Of a DNA stretch of 64,000 bases, positions 9,041 through 17,126 are shown piece after piece. Position numbers and translations under genes: made by a program. Origin of the DNA: Amycolatopsis vancoresmycina (lineage in GTDB: Bacteria > Actinomycetota > Actinomycetes > Mycobacteriales > Pseudonocardiaceae); assembly GCF_000716785.1 (NCBI RefSeq), contig NZ_JNYY01000023.1, positions 35,946 through 99,945 of the forward strand, read 5' to 3'. Under the pieces are notes generated by a model. The model did not search any database. It was not told the origin of the DNA and worked only from the letters and a program-made list of their open reading frames with translations. Position 1 is the first letter of the stretch. The number at the start of each line of letters is the position of its first letter.

Positions 9041-9820
9041 ATGACCGGCGAATGGTTTTGTCTGCACCTCGGTGAAAAAACCGGCACGGGAGAACTGCCG
9101 GCGTGGCGCGGTGAACTCGACCTGATCCGCGGCCTGCCGTGGTTCTTCGACCGGCTCGACGACGGTTTCCTGCTCTGGATCCGCACCGACGCCTGGAACC
9201 GCCGCGAAATCGTCCGGCGGTTCCGGAGTTCGGCCGCACTCCGCGGCTTGCAGGTGGTGCCACGGGTGGCCGCGCCACCGACCGCGAGGTTCACCGACCC
9301 GCGCGACCGCCGCCACGCCGAAGAGCTGGCGCTCGTTTCCAGCGAACTCGCCCTGGACCTGTGCCGGGCCGGGGAACCCGCCGCCGGCGCCGAGCTGCCG
9401 GCGGCGGTGCTGCACGTGTGGTCCCTGCTCGGCGGCGTGGACGGCAAGTCCCGCCCGTCGTTCCTGTTTTCCCTGTGGGAACACTGGACCCGGCGGATGC
9501 GCCCGCACCAGCGGGTCGCGCTCGCCGCCCGCGCGGCGGATCCGGTCGCGGCCGCGACCGGGGCGCTGCTCGCCGACAGCCGGCTCCACGCGCCTTGGCA
9601 CCACCAGCTGCGCGTCGTCGCGCGAGTCGCGCGTGACGCGGGCGCCACGCCGGTGAACTACCTGCTGTACGAGCACGCGAAGACCGGCGCGGCCCGGCTC
9701 GGCCTGCCACCGGACAGCCTGGCCTTGGCCGCCGCCGTGCTCCGCGGGGAAGTTCTCGCCGGCACCGTCACCGCCCACCCGGCGGTACGGGCTCCGGAAT
9801 TCGTGCCGGCGGCGCGGTGA
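9041..9820 (+). CDS. Protein resembling the lanthipeptide dehydratase C-terminal / thiopeptide-type (SpaB_C) domain
   Basis: A 259-residue soluble protein. The pattern resembles SpaB_C/TbtC-type domains: an N-terminal W-x-L strand (EWFCLHLGEK), a central FLLWIR strand where the family has a RY-D-HLRLR motif, a middle AEELALVSSELALDL segment like the family aE-lf-DS helix, and a C-terminal H-x7-LGL segment like the HMxNRLGL helix. In RiPP pathways such stand-alone domains perform glutamate elimination or [4+2] pyridine formation. No RiPP precursor or partner gene is visible. The ATG at 9041 follows GGGAG at 8-base spacing; a GTG at 8993 is an alternative. The 3' end overlaps the convergent FAD monooxygenase by 53 bp. 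The family call is tentative because it rests on pattern memory. Confidence 0.5.
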   Translation: MTGEWFCLHLGEKTGTGELPAWRGELDLIRGLPWFFDRLDDGFLLWIRTDAWNRREIVRRFRSSAALRGLQVVPRVAAPPTARFTDPRDRRHAEELALVSSELALDLCRAGEPAAGAELPAAVLHVWSLLGGVDGKSRPSFLFSLWEHWTRRMRPHQRVALAARAADPVAAATGALLADSRLHAPWHHQLRVVARVARDAGATPVNYLLYEHAKTGAARLGLPPDSLALAAAVLRGEVLAGTVTAHPAVRAPEFVPAAR

Positions 9821-11384
9821 GCTGCCGGGCGGCATCCCGGACCAGGTCGGCCACTTCGGCCTCGTCGCGGGCGACACCGAAGAGGTAGAAGTCGGGGCGC
9901 ACCAGGGCCGCGACCGCCCCCATGCCGGCCAGGTACGGCCCGTAGCACCCGTCGACGTCGACGACGTCGAAGTCACTCGGCGGGGTGCCGGCGGGGCGAA
10001 CGCGGACGAGCCGCGCCCCCAAGGCCGCCAGTGCGTCCGGACACGACCGGTCCAGGACGGCCGCGCAGTCCAGCGTGCTGATGAGCACGAAGCCGAGTCC
10101 GGCGATCTCGTCGAACAGCCCGGTCCGCCCGCCGCGGCTCACCCTGGCCTGCGGCGTGGAGTCGCCCGCGTACGGCGCCGGCCGCCCCGCGGCGTCGTGG
10201 CGCAGGAACCCGGTCACGAGGGCCTTCACCGCGGTCCGTTCCCGCGCCGGCGGGTCGATGTTCCGGCGGCGCGCGGTCAGCATGGCGCGGTCGCGGTCGG
10301 CCGCCGCGGCCGGGTTCACCACGCACACCACCTTGCCGAGCTCGACCGACATCGTCACCGCGTGCCGCACGTGCGCCCGCCGCTCGGCGTCGTAGGTGTC
10401 CAGCAGCTCCGCTGGCGCGTGGCCGGCCAGGACGAGGTCGAGCTTCCAGGCCAGGTTGGCGGCGTCCCGGAACCCGGAGCACATGCCCTGGCCCGCGAAC
10501 GGCGGCATCAGGTGGGCCGCGTCGCCCGCGATGAGCAGGCGCCCGGACCGCCAGCGATCCGCCCAGCTCGCCCGGAAGGTGTACACGGCGTGCCGGTCCA
10601 GCCGTGCGTTCTCCGGGTTGACGTCGACCAGGCGCAGCAGGCGCCAGGCGTTTTCCGCGCTGCCGAAGTCGCTTTGCCGCTCCCCCGGCAGGCGCATGAA
10701 CTCCCAGCGCCGGTGCCCCGGCCCCGCCGACACCGCGGTACGCGGCCGCGCCGGGTCGCAGATCTGCAGGTTGTTCGGGGTGAACTCGCGCGGCTCGCGC
10801 AGGGTGACGTCGCAGATCAGCCAGTCGTGGGCGAAGCCGAGATCGGTGCTCGTGGTGCCCAGTCGCTCCCGGACGAAGCTGTTCGCCCCGTCGCAGCCGA
10901 TCACCCAGCCGGCGTCGAAGTCCTGCCGTGTGCCGTCGGCCGTCTCGGCCGTGACGCGCACCCCGTCGTCGTCTTCGAGCGCGTCCACCACCGTGTACCC
11001 CCGCAGTACCCGCAGGTTCGGCAGGCTGCTGCCGCGGGCCGTCAGCGCGGCTTCCAGCTCCGGCTGGTAGAACGATGTCGAGTCGGGCCACGCGCAGTGC
11101 CCCCGCTCGGCCACGTCGAACTCGATCAGGGTTTCCCCGCGGGCGGTGCGCCACGCGTACTCGCGAGACGGCTCGCCGAACCGGGCGAACGCGTCGCCGA
11201 TCCCGGCCGCGGCGAGGATGCGCCCGGCCTCGCTGTCGAACCCGACGGCCCGCGGCTGCCGGAAGGGTTCGGGCCACCGCTCCAGGGCGGTCACCCGCCA
11301 TCCTCGCTGGGCGAGCAGGACCGCCAGCAGCTGGCCGACCGGGCCGTAGCCGACGATCAGCACGTCGGTGCCGGGAGCGGGCAT
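9768..11384 (-). CDS. FAD-dependent aromatic monooxygenase (Rif-Orf19 / GdmM type)
   Basis: A 538-residue class A flavoprotein hydroxylase. The N-terminal dinucleotide-binding motif GYGPVG is at about residue 13, GCDGANSFVR is the DG motif, and GDAAHLMPPFAGQGM is the GD motif that contacts FAD and NAD(P)H. The family hydroxylates aromatic rings; in ansamycin clusters the homologues (rif-orf19, gdmM) oxidise the AHBA-derived ring toward quinone or naphthoquinone. The gene sits 2 bp after the stop of the A-KR protein with AGGAGAAG as ribosome binding site, so the two are probably co-transcribed. Its 3' end overlaps the convergent gene at 9041-9820. Confidence 0.9.
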   Translation of the reverse strand: MPAPGTDVLIVGYGPVGQLLAVLLAQRGWRVTALERWPEPFRQPRAVGFDSEAGRILAAAGIGDAFARFGEPSREYAWRTARGETLIEFDVAERGHCAWPDSTSFYQPELEAALTARGSSLPNLRVLRGYTVVDALEDDDGVRVTAETADGTRQDFDAGWVIGCDGANSFVRERLGTTSTDLGFAHDWLICDVTLREPREFTPNNLQICDPARPRTAVSAGPGHRRWEFMRLPGERQSDFGSAENAWRLLRLVDVNPENARLDRHAVYTFRASWADRWRSGRLLIAGDAAHLMPPFAGQGMCSGFRDAANLAWKLDLVLAGHAPAELLDTYDAERRAHVRHAVTMSVELGKVVCVVNPAAAADRDRAMLTARRRNIDPPARERTAVKALVTGFLRHDAAGRPAPYAGDSTPQARVSRGGRTGLFDEIAGLGFVLISTLDCAAVLDRSCPDALAALGARLVRVRPAGTPPSDFDVVDVDGCYGPYLAGMGAVAALVRPDFYLFGVARDEAEVADLVRDAARQLTAPPARIPEPVPPGGR

Positions 11385-11386
11385 GG

Positions 11387-14251
11387 TCACTCTTCTCCTT
11401 CCGGGGTGGCGGGCCACCGGTTCGCCGGGGTCAGGTCGATCAGGTCGTGCAGCACCACCGGGGTGGGCGCCCGGACGTTCGCCGCGTCCACCCGCAGCAC
11501 GGACAGCGCGCGGTGACCGGTCGCGAGGGCGGCGTCGACCATCGCGAGACCGTCCGCAGTGGACAGTGGGCCGATGCCGGGGAACCGGGACCGGCCCTCC
11601 TCGGTCATCGGTCCCCACGCCAGCGCCAGCGCGGGCCCGCCACGCCACTGCGCGAACGCTTCGGCGAAGGCGTCGACGGCGGCCTGGTCCGCGTGGCCGG
11701 CGCGGCCGAGCGGGCCACCGGCCGACGTCAGGAGGACGAACGCCCCCGGCCGGTGCCGCCGGGTGAGCTCGTGCAGGTTCAGGATGCCCCGGACGACCGA
11801 GGTCACCGGGTACCGGCTGGACGTCTCCTCCGCGTGCACCACCCCGGTCAGCGGGCGCTTGACCCCGCGCAGCAGCGCCGCGAGGGCCGCGCCGTCGGCC
11901 GCGGTGCCGGTCGCGAGCGTGACGTCCGTGCCGGTGGCCCGGAACTGCGCCGTCAGCTCGGCCGCCGTCCGCTCCGGCCAGCCTTCGGCGCTGAGCAGCA
12001 CCAGGTTCCGCACCCCGTGGGCGGCCGCCAGGTGCCGGGCGAACGCGGCCCCGCGGAGCCCGTCGGCGCCGGCCAGCAGGACGGTGCCGCCCGGATCGAC
12101 CGCGGGTCCGGGGTGCTCCGGCACCGAGACGCGGGCCAGCCGGGGCACCAGCACGACCTCGCCGCGGACCGCGACCTGCGCCTCACCGCCGAGCACGGCC
12201 CGGACCAGCGAAGCCGGCCCGGGCGCGGGTGCCTCGTCGACGTCCACGAGGTGGACCCGGCCGGGGTGTTCGCCCTGCACCGAGCGCACCACGCCCCACA
12301 GGGGAGCGTGCCGCAGCCGGGCCACGCCGTCCTGGCCGCTGGTGACGACCGCGCCGCGGGTGAGGACCACGACCCGCGACCCGCGCAGCCGCTCGTCGGC
12401 GCACCAGGCGTCCAGTTCGGCGGTCCAGGCGGGCACATCGGCTCCGACCGCTTCCGCGAGGTCCTCCGCGGCCCCGTCGGGCGCGGGCAGCACCAGCACG
12501 TCCGGCGCGGGTTCGCCGGCGGCGACGGCGGCCCGGAGCCCGGCCGGGGACGCGGCGGTCCGGACGTCGGCGGTCCCGCCGGCCGCCCGGCGCAGCGCGG
12601 CCGCCAGCGCGCCGGCGTCCGGCCCGGCCACCGCCCAGGAACCGGCCGGTCCGAGCGGGGCGGGCAGCAGGGGCCGGGGAACCCAGTCCAGGCGCAGCAG
12701 CGATTCGTATTCGCCGTCGCCGACGGCACGCAGCCGGGCGGGCAGGTCCAGCAGCGCGTGGCGCCTGACCTTGCCCGAGGCGGTCCTGGGCACCGCACCG
12801 ATCTGGTAGACCGCCACCGGCACCTTGAAGAAGGCCAGCTGCTCCCGGCAGACGCGCACCAGCTCCGCCGGATCGAAGCCACCCGGCCCCGCCACCACGA
12901 ACACGACCGGCACCTCGCCCAGCACCCCGTGCGACCGCCCCACCACCGCCACGTCCAGCACCCCCGGGACCGCCCGCACCACCTCCTCGACCTCACCGGG
13001 ATGCACGTTCTCCCCGCCCCGGACGATCAATTCCTTCACCCGGCCGGTCACTGTCAGAAAGCCCGACTCGTCGGCCCGGGCCAGATCCCCCGTCCGCAAC
13101 CACCCGTCCACCAGAACCTCGGCCGTTGCCGCCGGCTGGTTCCAGTACCCCAGCATCACGTTCGGCCCCCGGACCCACACCTCGCCTTCGGCACCGGCGG
13201 CCACGTCCAGCCCCGAATCCACCCCCACCAGCCGCACCGCCAGCCCCAGCACGGGCAGTCCGCACGACCCCGCCGGGCCGCTACCGCCCACCCAGGTCAC
13301 CGCGATCGCCCCGCACGACTCCGTGCTCCCGTAGGCGTCCACCAGCGGCACACCAGTGACACCCTCGAACGCCCACCGCACGGCCACCGGCAGCACCGCA
13401 CCACCGGTCAGACCCACCCGCACCAGCGGAAAACCGGCACCGCCCGCGTTCACCAGGCCCTGGTACAGCGCCGGCACCCCGGCCAGCACCGTGGGCTCGA
13501 ACTCGTCCACCGCACCCAGGACATCACCCACGGAAATCCCCGGCAGCACCCGCACCGAAGCCCCCACCGACACCGCACCCAGCACACACACCACATGCGA
13601 CAACGAATGGAACAACGGCAACGGCCACAACACCCGGTCATCCGCCGACAACCCCAACGCCGGCACATAACTCGCCGCCACCGACCACAGACAACTCCGC
13701 TGCGTCGACACAACCCCCTTCGGCAACCCCGTCGTCCCCGACGTGTACAGAATCCACGCCGGCTCGTCCAACCCCAGATCGTCACGAGCCGGCGCTTTCG
13801 GTTCCCTGGCCACCAGGGACTCCCACGACACGCAGCCGGCCACCGGCGGCCCGGCGCCGACCAGCACGAGCGGCTGGCCCGGCAGCAGCCGCCGGAACCG
13901 CTCGGCGTGCGCGTGGTCGGTGATCACCAGCCGGGCGCCGCAGTCTTCCAGCCGGTAGGCCAGCTCGGCGTCGGTCGCCCCGGGATCCACGGGCACGGAC
14001 AGCGCGCTCGCGCGCAGCACGGCGAAGTAGCTCTCCACCGTCTCGACCCGGTCGCCCAAGCAGATCATCGCGCGGTCACCGGGTTGCAGGCGCAGCCCGG
14101 CCAGGTGCCCGGCGAGGCGGCGCGTCCGCATCTCGAGCTGCGCGTAGGTCAGTGACCGCTCGCCGTCGCTGTAGGCGAGCCGGTCGGCGTGGTGCAGGGC
14201 GCGCTCGCGCAGCAGTTCGGGCACCGGGCGAATCAGGTCGGTACGGAGCAT
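11387..14251 (-). CDS. Stand-alone adenylation-KR-like protein, duplicate of the AHBA loading module without ACP
   Basis: A 954-residue protein with an AMP-ligase domain (residues 1-500; intact YTSGTTGLPKG, GENVHPGE and PRTASGKV motifs) and a KR-like region (510-950). The KR-like part has a broken dinucleotide motif (LLAGADGLRG) and no YAAAN, so it should be catalytically dead, as in the PKS loading module. It stops there, with no ACP: the stop overlaps the ribosome-binding site of the monooxygenase. The central ligase region is nearly identical in DNA to the PKS copy, which suggests the same or a very similar aryl-acid substrate. Possible jobs are loading AHBA onto a carrier in trans, making an AHBA thioester for another purpose, or being a leftover of duplication. 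The start ATG is at 14251; divergent from aminoDHQ synthase. Confidence 0.85.
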   Translation of the reverse strand: MLRTDLIRPVPELLRERALHHADRLAYSDGERSLTYAQLEMRTRRLAGHLAGLRLQPGDRAMICLGDRVETVESYFAVLRASALSVPVDPGATDAELAYRLEDCGARLVITDHAHAERFRRLLPGQPLVLVGAGPPVAGCVSWESLVAREPKAPARDDLGLDEPAWILYTSGTTGLPKGVVSTQRSCLWSVAASYVPALGLSADDRVLWPLPLFHSLSHVVCVLGAVSVGASVRVLPGISVGDVLGAVDEFEPTVLAGVPALYQGLVNAGGAGFPLVRVGLTGGAVLPVAVRWAFEGVTGVPLVDAYGSTESCGAIAVTWVGGSGPAGSCGLPVLGLAVRLVGVDSGLDVAAGAEGEVWVRGPNVMLGYWNQPAATAEVLVDGWLRTGDLARADESGFLTVTGRVKELIVRGGENVHPGEVEEVVRAVPGVLDVAVVGRSHGVLGEVPVVFVVAGPGGFDPAELVRVCREQLAFFKVPVAVYQIGAVPRTASGKVRRHALLDLPARLRAVGDGEYESLLRLDWVPRPLLPAPLGPAGSWAVAGPDAGALAAALRRAAGGTADVRTAASPAGLRAAVAAGEPAPDVLVLPAPDGAAEDLAEAVGADVPAWTAELDAWCADERLRGSRVVVLTRGAVVTSGQDGVARLRHAPLWGVVRSVQGEHPGRVHLVDVDEAPAPGPASLVRAVLGGEAQVAVRGEVVLVPRLARVSVPEHPGPAVDPGGTVLLAGADGLRGAAFARHLAAAHGVRNLVLLSAEGWPERTAAELTAQFRATGTDVTLATGTAADGAALAALLRGVKRPLTGVVHAEETSSRYPVTSVVRGILNLHELTRRHRPGAFVLLTSAGGPLGRAGHADQAAVDAFAEAFAQWRGGPALALAWGPMTEEGRSRFPGIGPLSTADGLAMVDAALATGHRALSVLRVDAANVRAPTPVVLHDLIDLTPANRWPATPEGEE
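12765..13793 (-). repeat. Adenylation-domain duplication, copy in stand-alone ligase
   Basis: Direct-repeat partner of 6725-7753 at a fixed 6040-bp offset. The strongest identity is around 13580-13793, including silent positions. Sequence upstream of 13793, encoding the ligase N-terminus, is much less similar to the PKS copy, so homogenisation looks limited to this block. Confidence 0.85.
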
Positions 14252-14310
14252 GCCACCACACTTCCCGCTCGGGCAGGCACAGCCAGTCTCTCCGGCGCCC
14301 GGCGGCGGCA

Positions 14311-14340
14311 CCCCCCTGACCGGTCCCCGTAGGCCCCCTG
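14311..14340 (-). promoter_or_regulatory. Three 11-bp-phased G-rich boxes, ligase operon / aminoDHQ synthase promoters
   Basis: On the minus strand CAGGGGGC (14333-14340), CGGGGACC (14322-14329) and CAGGGGGG (14311-14318) follow one another with an exact 11-bp period. They sit about 60-90 bp upstream of the ligase start (14251) and 73-102 bp upstream of the aminoDHQ synthase start (14413). Proposed LAL-regulator site. Confidence 0.6.
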
Positions 14341-14412
14341 AATCCGCGCCGGAGCGGGCGAGGCCGTAATACCCTTCGGCCGTAACAGTTTCCTCGGCGA
14401 GAGGCCCGGAAA

Positions 14413-15435
14413 GTGCCCAACGGAACCAGAAGCGTCACCGTCGACCTGGCCGAGCGGTCCTACCCCGTGCACATCGGCCCGGGCGTCCGCCGGGCCCTGC
14501 CGGAGCTCGTCGCGGGCCTCGGCGCGCGCAAGGCGGCGGTCGTGACGGCCAGGCCGGAGGCGGAGGTTCCCGACCCCGGTGTCCCCCACACGGTCATCCC
14601 GGCCCAAGACGGGGAAGCGACCAAAACGCTGGCGGCCGTGGAGGAACTGTGCCGCCGGTTCGTCGAATCCGGCCTGACCCGGTCCGACGTGGTCGTGTCC
14701 TGCGGCGGCGGCACGACGACCGATACGGTGGGCCTGGCGGCCGCGCTGTACCACCGCGGGATCCCGGTGCTCCACCTGCCGACGTCCCTGCTGGCCCAGG
14801 TCGACGCGAGCGTGGGCGGCAAGACGGCGGTGAACCTGCCGGCGGGCAAGAACCTCGTCGGCACGTACTGGCAGCCGAGCGCGGTGCTGTGCGACCTCGA
14901 CTACCTGGAGACGTTGCCCGCCCGGGAATGGCGCAACGGTTACGGCGAACTGGCCCGCTGCCACTTCATCGGCGCGCCGGGTCTCCACGGCAGGCCGCTG
15001 CTGGACCAGGTGGCGGCGAGCGTCGCCTTGAAGGCCCGGATCGTGGCGGCGGACGAGCGCGACGCCGGGGCGCGGCACCTGCTCAACTACGGCCACACGC
15101 TGGGCCACGCCCTCGAACGGGCCACGGGTTTCGCCCTGCGCCACGGCGAAGCGGTGGCGATCGGCACCGTGTTCGCCGGACGGCTGGCCGGCGAGCTCGG
15201 GCGGATCGGACCGGCCCGGGTCGCGGAGCACCACGAGGTGGTGGCGAGCTACGGCCTGGCGGCCGAGCTGCCGGCCGGGCTCGCCGACGGCGAGCTGATC
15301 ACGTTGATGCGCCTGGACAAGAAGGCGACCGAGGGGTTGAGCTTCGTCCTGGACGGACCGGACGGGCCGGGCCTGGTCCGGGACGTGCCCGAGGACGCGG
15401 TGGCCGGTGCGCTGGCCGGGATGCCCCGGAGCTGA
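14413..15435 (+). CDS. rifG-like: 3-amino-5-dehydroquinate synthase (RifG type)
   Basis: A 340-residue member of the dehydroquinate synthase family, which cyclises the aminoDAHP-type precursor to aminoDHQ in AHBA formation. NAD- and metal-binding signatures are visible: GGGTTTDTVG, DASVGGKTAVN, KNLVGTYW, and LNYGHTLGHALE with its zinc-binding His. The GGGTTTDTVG sequence departs from the GGG-x-x-GD of primary-metabolism enzymes, as expected for the amino branch; the adjacent AHBA synthase supports that assignment. The GTG start at 14413 is preceded by GAGG. Divergent from the ligase and convergent with the methyltransferase, with a hairpin spanning its stop. Confidence 0.88.
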   Translation: MPNGTRSVTVDLAERSYPVHIGPGVRRALPELVAGLGARKAAVVTARPEAEVPDPGVPHTVIPAQDGEATKTLAAVEELCRRFVESGLTRSDVVVSCGGGTTTDTVGLAAALYHRGIPVLHLPTSLLAQVDASVGGKTAVNLPAGKNLVGTYWQPSAVLCDLDYLETLPAREWRNGYGELARCHFIGAPGLHGRPLLDQVAASVALKARIVAADERDAGARHLLNYGHTLGHALERATGFALRHGEAVAIGTVFAGRLAGELGRIGPARVAEHHEVVASYGLAAELPAGLADGELITLMRLDKKATEGLSFVLDGPDGPGLVRDVPEDAVAGALAGMPRS

Positions 15436-15445
15436 TCCGGGGCAT
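15421..15445. terminator. Bidirectional hairpin between aminoDHQ synthase and methyltransferase
   Basis: ATGCCCCGG and CCGGGGCAT form a perfect 9-bp stem around a 7-base loop, overlapping the stop codon of aminoDHQ synthase. The position between two convergent genes suits a shared terminator. There is no clear T-run, which is common in high-GC actinomycetes. Confidence 0.6.
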
Positions 15446-15463
15446 CCCGGCCGGCGCACCCGA

Positions 15464-16441
15464 TCACGGAGTCAGCAGGTTGCCGGCGATCCGCGGCGTG
15501 CACCACGACAGCGCGTCCCCGCGGCCGGCGATCAGGTTGAACCCCGACGCCGACACCGCGAGCTCGATCAGCGCCGCCTTCTGCAGCGGGCTGAGCGACG
15601 CGATGCTTTCGAGCAGGAGTGGATCCTGGTACAGGTCTTCGGGCCGCAGCACCGACAGCGCGCTCGCGCCCGGCCCGGCGCCCGCAAGGTCCACGTGCGG
15701 GTTGCCCCGGGACGCCCAGACGCGGTCCACGGCCACCCAGTCGGCCAGTGGCTCGAGCACCGCGGCGACCTCGCCGATCCGCATCGTGTGGACGACCGGG
15801 TTGAGGAACGCGTCCGCGTCCACGATGTCCTGGTAGTCCGTCGAGGCCGCGAGTTCGAGGTGTTCTTCGGAGAGCCCGTAGCTGGCCGGCGACAGCTGCA
15901 CACCCAGGGCCCGGACGGTCCGGATGCCGTCCTTGCCTTCGAAGCGGTTCAGCAGCTGCACCAGCTCGCGCTGGCGCATCCGCTCCGCTTCGCCGATGCT
16001 GCCGTAGATCCACAGGTGCAGCAGCGCGTCCGCGGCCAGGTGCCCGCTCAGCCAGCGGATCGCCGCGGCCGGGTCCGGGATGTGGTGCACCACCCCGTAG
16101 CTGTAGATGAAGTCGAACTCAGTGCCGAGCGGTTCTCCCGAGATGCTCGCGTCCACGAACTCCAGGTTCTCGACGCCGGCTCGGACGCGAAGGCGTTCGG
16201 CGACCTCGCGGGAGGGGCCGTTCGGTTCCAGCCCGACGAAGTGCACGTCCGGGTAGGCGCGGGCCATGCCGACCACGGTCTGCCCGGTTCCGCACCCGGC
16301 GTCGAGCACGGTCCACCCACGCCGGAAACCGCCTTCGACGACCGCGGGGATGTCGTCCGGGAGTTTCACGTCCGAGTTGTCGATGTTCGATGATGGAAAG
16401 GGGAAGTGTTCGTACACCGACGCGGTCGCCGAATATGCCAT
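15464..16441 (-). CDS. Class I SAM-dependent methyltransferase
   Basis: A 325-residue protein. A Rossmann SAM-binding motif (VLDAGCGTGQ) begins near residue 45, followed by an acidic strand end (VGLEPN) and a YGVVHHIPDP segment typical of UbiE/type-11-like methyltransferases. The large C-terminal part (residues 180-325) is helical and not specific. It is the last gene of the AHBA synthase operon, 25 bp after the phosphatase, so a tailoring O- or C-methylation of the ansamycin is the likely role; the target cannot be told from sequence. AGAGGACGAA precedes the ATG at 16441. Confidence 0.8.
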   Translation of the reverse strand: MAYSATASVYEHFPFPSSNIDNSDVKLPDDIPAVVEGGFRRGWTVLDAGCGTGQTVVGMARAYPDVHFVGLEPNGPSREVAERLRVRAGVENLEFVDASISGEPLGTEFDFIYSYGVVHHIPDPAAAIRWLSGHLAADALLHLWIYGSIGEAERMRQRELVQLLNRFEGKDGIRTVRALGVQLSPASYGLSEEHLELAASTDYQDIVDADAFLNPVVHTMRIGEVAAVLEPLADWVAVDRVWASRGNPHVDLAGAGPGASALSVLRPEDLYQDPLLLESIASLSPLQKAALIELAVSASGFNLIAGRGDALSWCTPRIAGNLLTP

Positions 16442-16466
16442 TTCGTCCTCTTCGTGGTGGGGAATT

Positions 16467-17126
16467 TCAGTGGCTGAACGCGACCCGGCCGGACGCCAGC
16501 CACTCCAGCAGGTCTTCCGGCTTCCGCAGGGTCGCATCCGGTCCGGCCGCCAGCAGCGCCGCCTCGTCCGTTTCGCCCCAGAAGGCGGCGACGGCGGTGA
16601 CACCGGCGCCGCGCGCGCTCTGGAGGTCGGTCACGGCGTCGCCGATCATGATCGTCTCCTCGGCCTGCGCGCCGAGCAGGGACATCGCGCGCCGCACGAT
16701 GTCCGGGGCCGGTTTGGGGTGGGCCACCTCGTCCGAGCCGAGGACGTGGTCGAACAGCGGCAGCAGTGCGAGCCGCTCGAGCAGCGACCGCGCGCGCGGC
16801 CCGCTCTTCCCGGTCGCCACCGCCAGGCCATACCCGTTCTCCCGCAACGCGGTCAGGACCTCCCGCACCCCGGGGAACACGCGGACCAGGTGGGCCAGCC
16901 GGTAGCTCTCCCGGACGAACGGCTCCTCCATCGCCAGTGGCAGCCCCATGATGCGCATGATGTCGGGGAAGTACCGGCCGAGGTGGCGGTTGTACTCGGC
17001 GAACGGCGCGGGGCCGTCCCCCACCACCTCGGCGTAGGCGGTTTCGAAGGCTCGGCGCATGACGCCGAAGCTGTCCACGAGCACGCCGTCGAGGTCGAAC
17101 ACCACCGCGCGCACCGGCCCGGTCAT
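16467..17126 (-). CDS. rifM-like: HAD-family phosphatase (RifM type)
   Basis: A 219-residue haloacid-dehalogenase phosphatase with motif I FDLDGVLVDS (nucleophile and acid/base Asp), motif II ATGKS, motif III Lys in AHPKPAPD, and motif IV IGDAVTD. In the AHBA pathway RifM acts with RifL and RifN to supply the aminated sugar precursor. The start ATG at 17126 overlaps the stop of the oxidoreductase (ATGA), indicating translational coupling. Confidence 0.88.
   Translation of the reverse strand: MTGPVRAVVFDLDGVLVDSFGVMRRAFETAYAEVVGDGPAPFAEYNRHLGRYFPDIMRIMGLPLAMEEPFVRESYRLAHLVRVFPGVREVLTALRENGYGLAVATGKSGPRARSLLERLALLPLFDHVLGSDEVAHPKPAPDIVRRAMSLLGAQAEETIMIGDAVTDLQSARGAGVTAVAAFWGETDEAALLAAGPDATLRKPEDLLEWLASGRVAFSH

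Noticed and set aside
9041..9820. A complete RiPP gene cluster
   Set aside because: Only one gene resembles a RiPP enzyme domain. No precursor peptide, leader-binding domain, cyclase or protease is visible around it.
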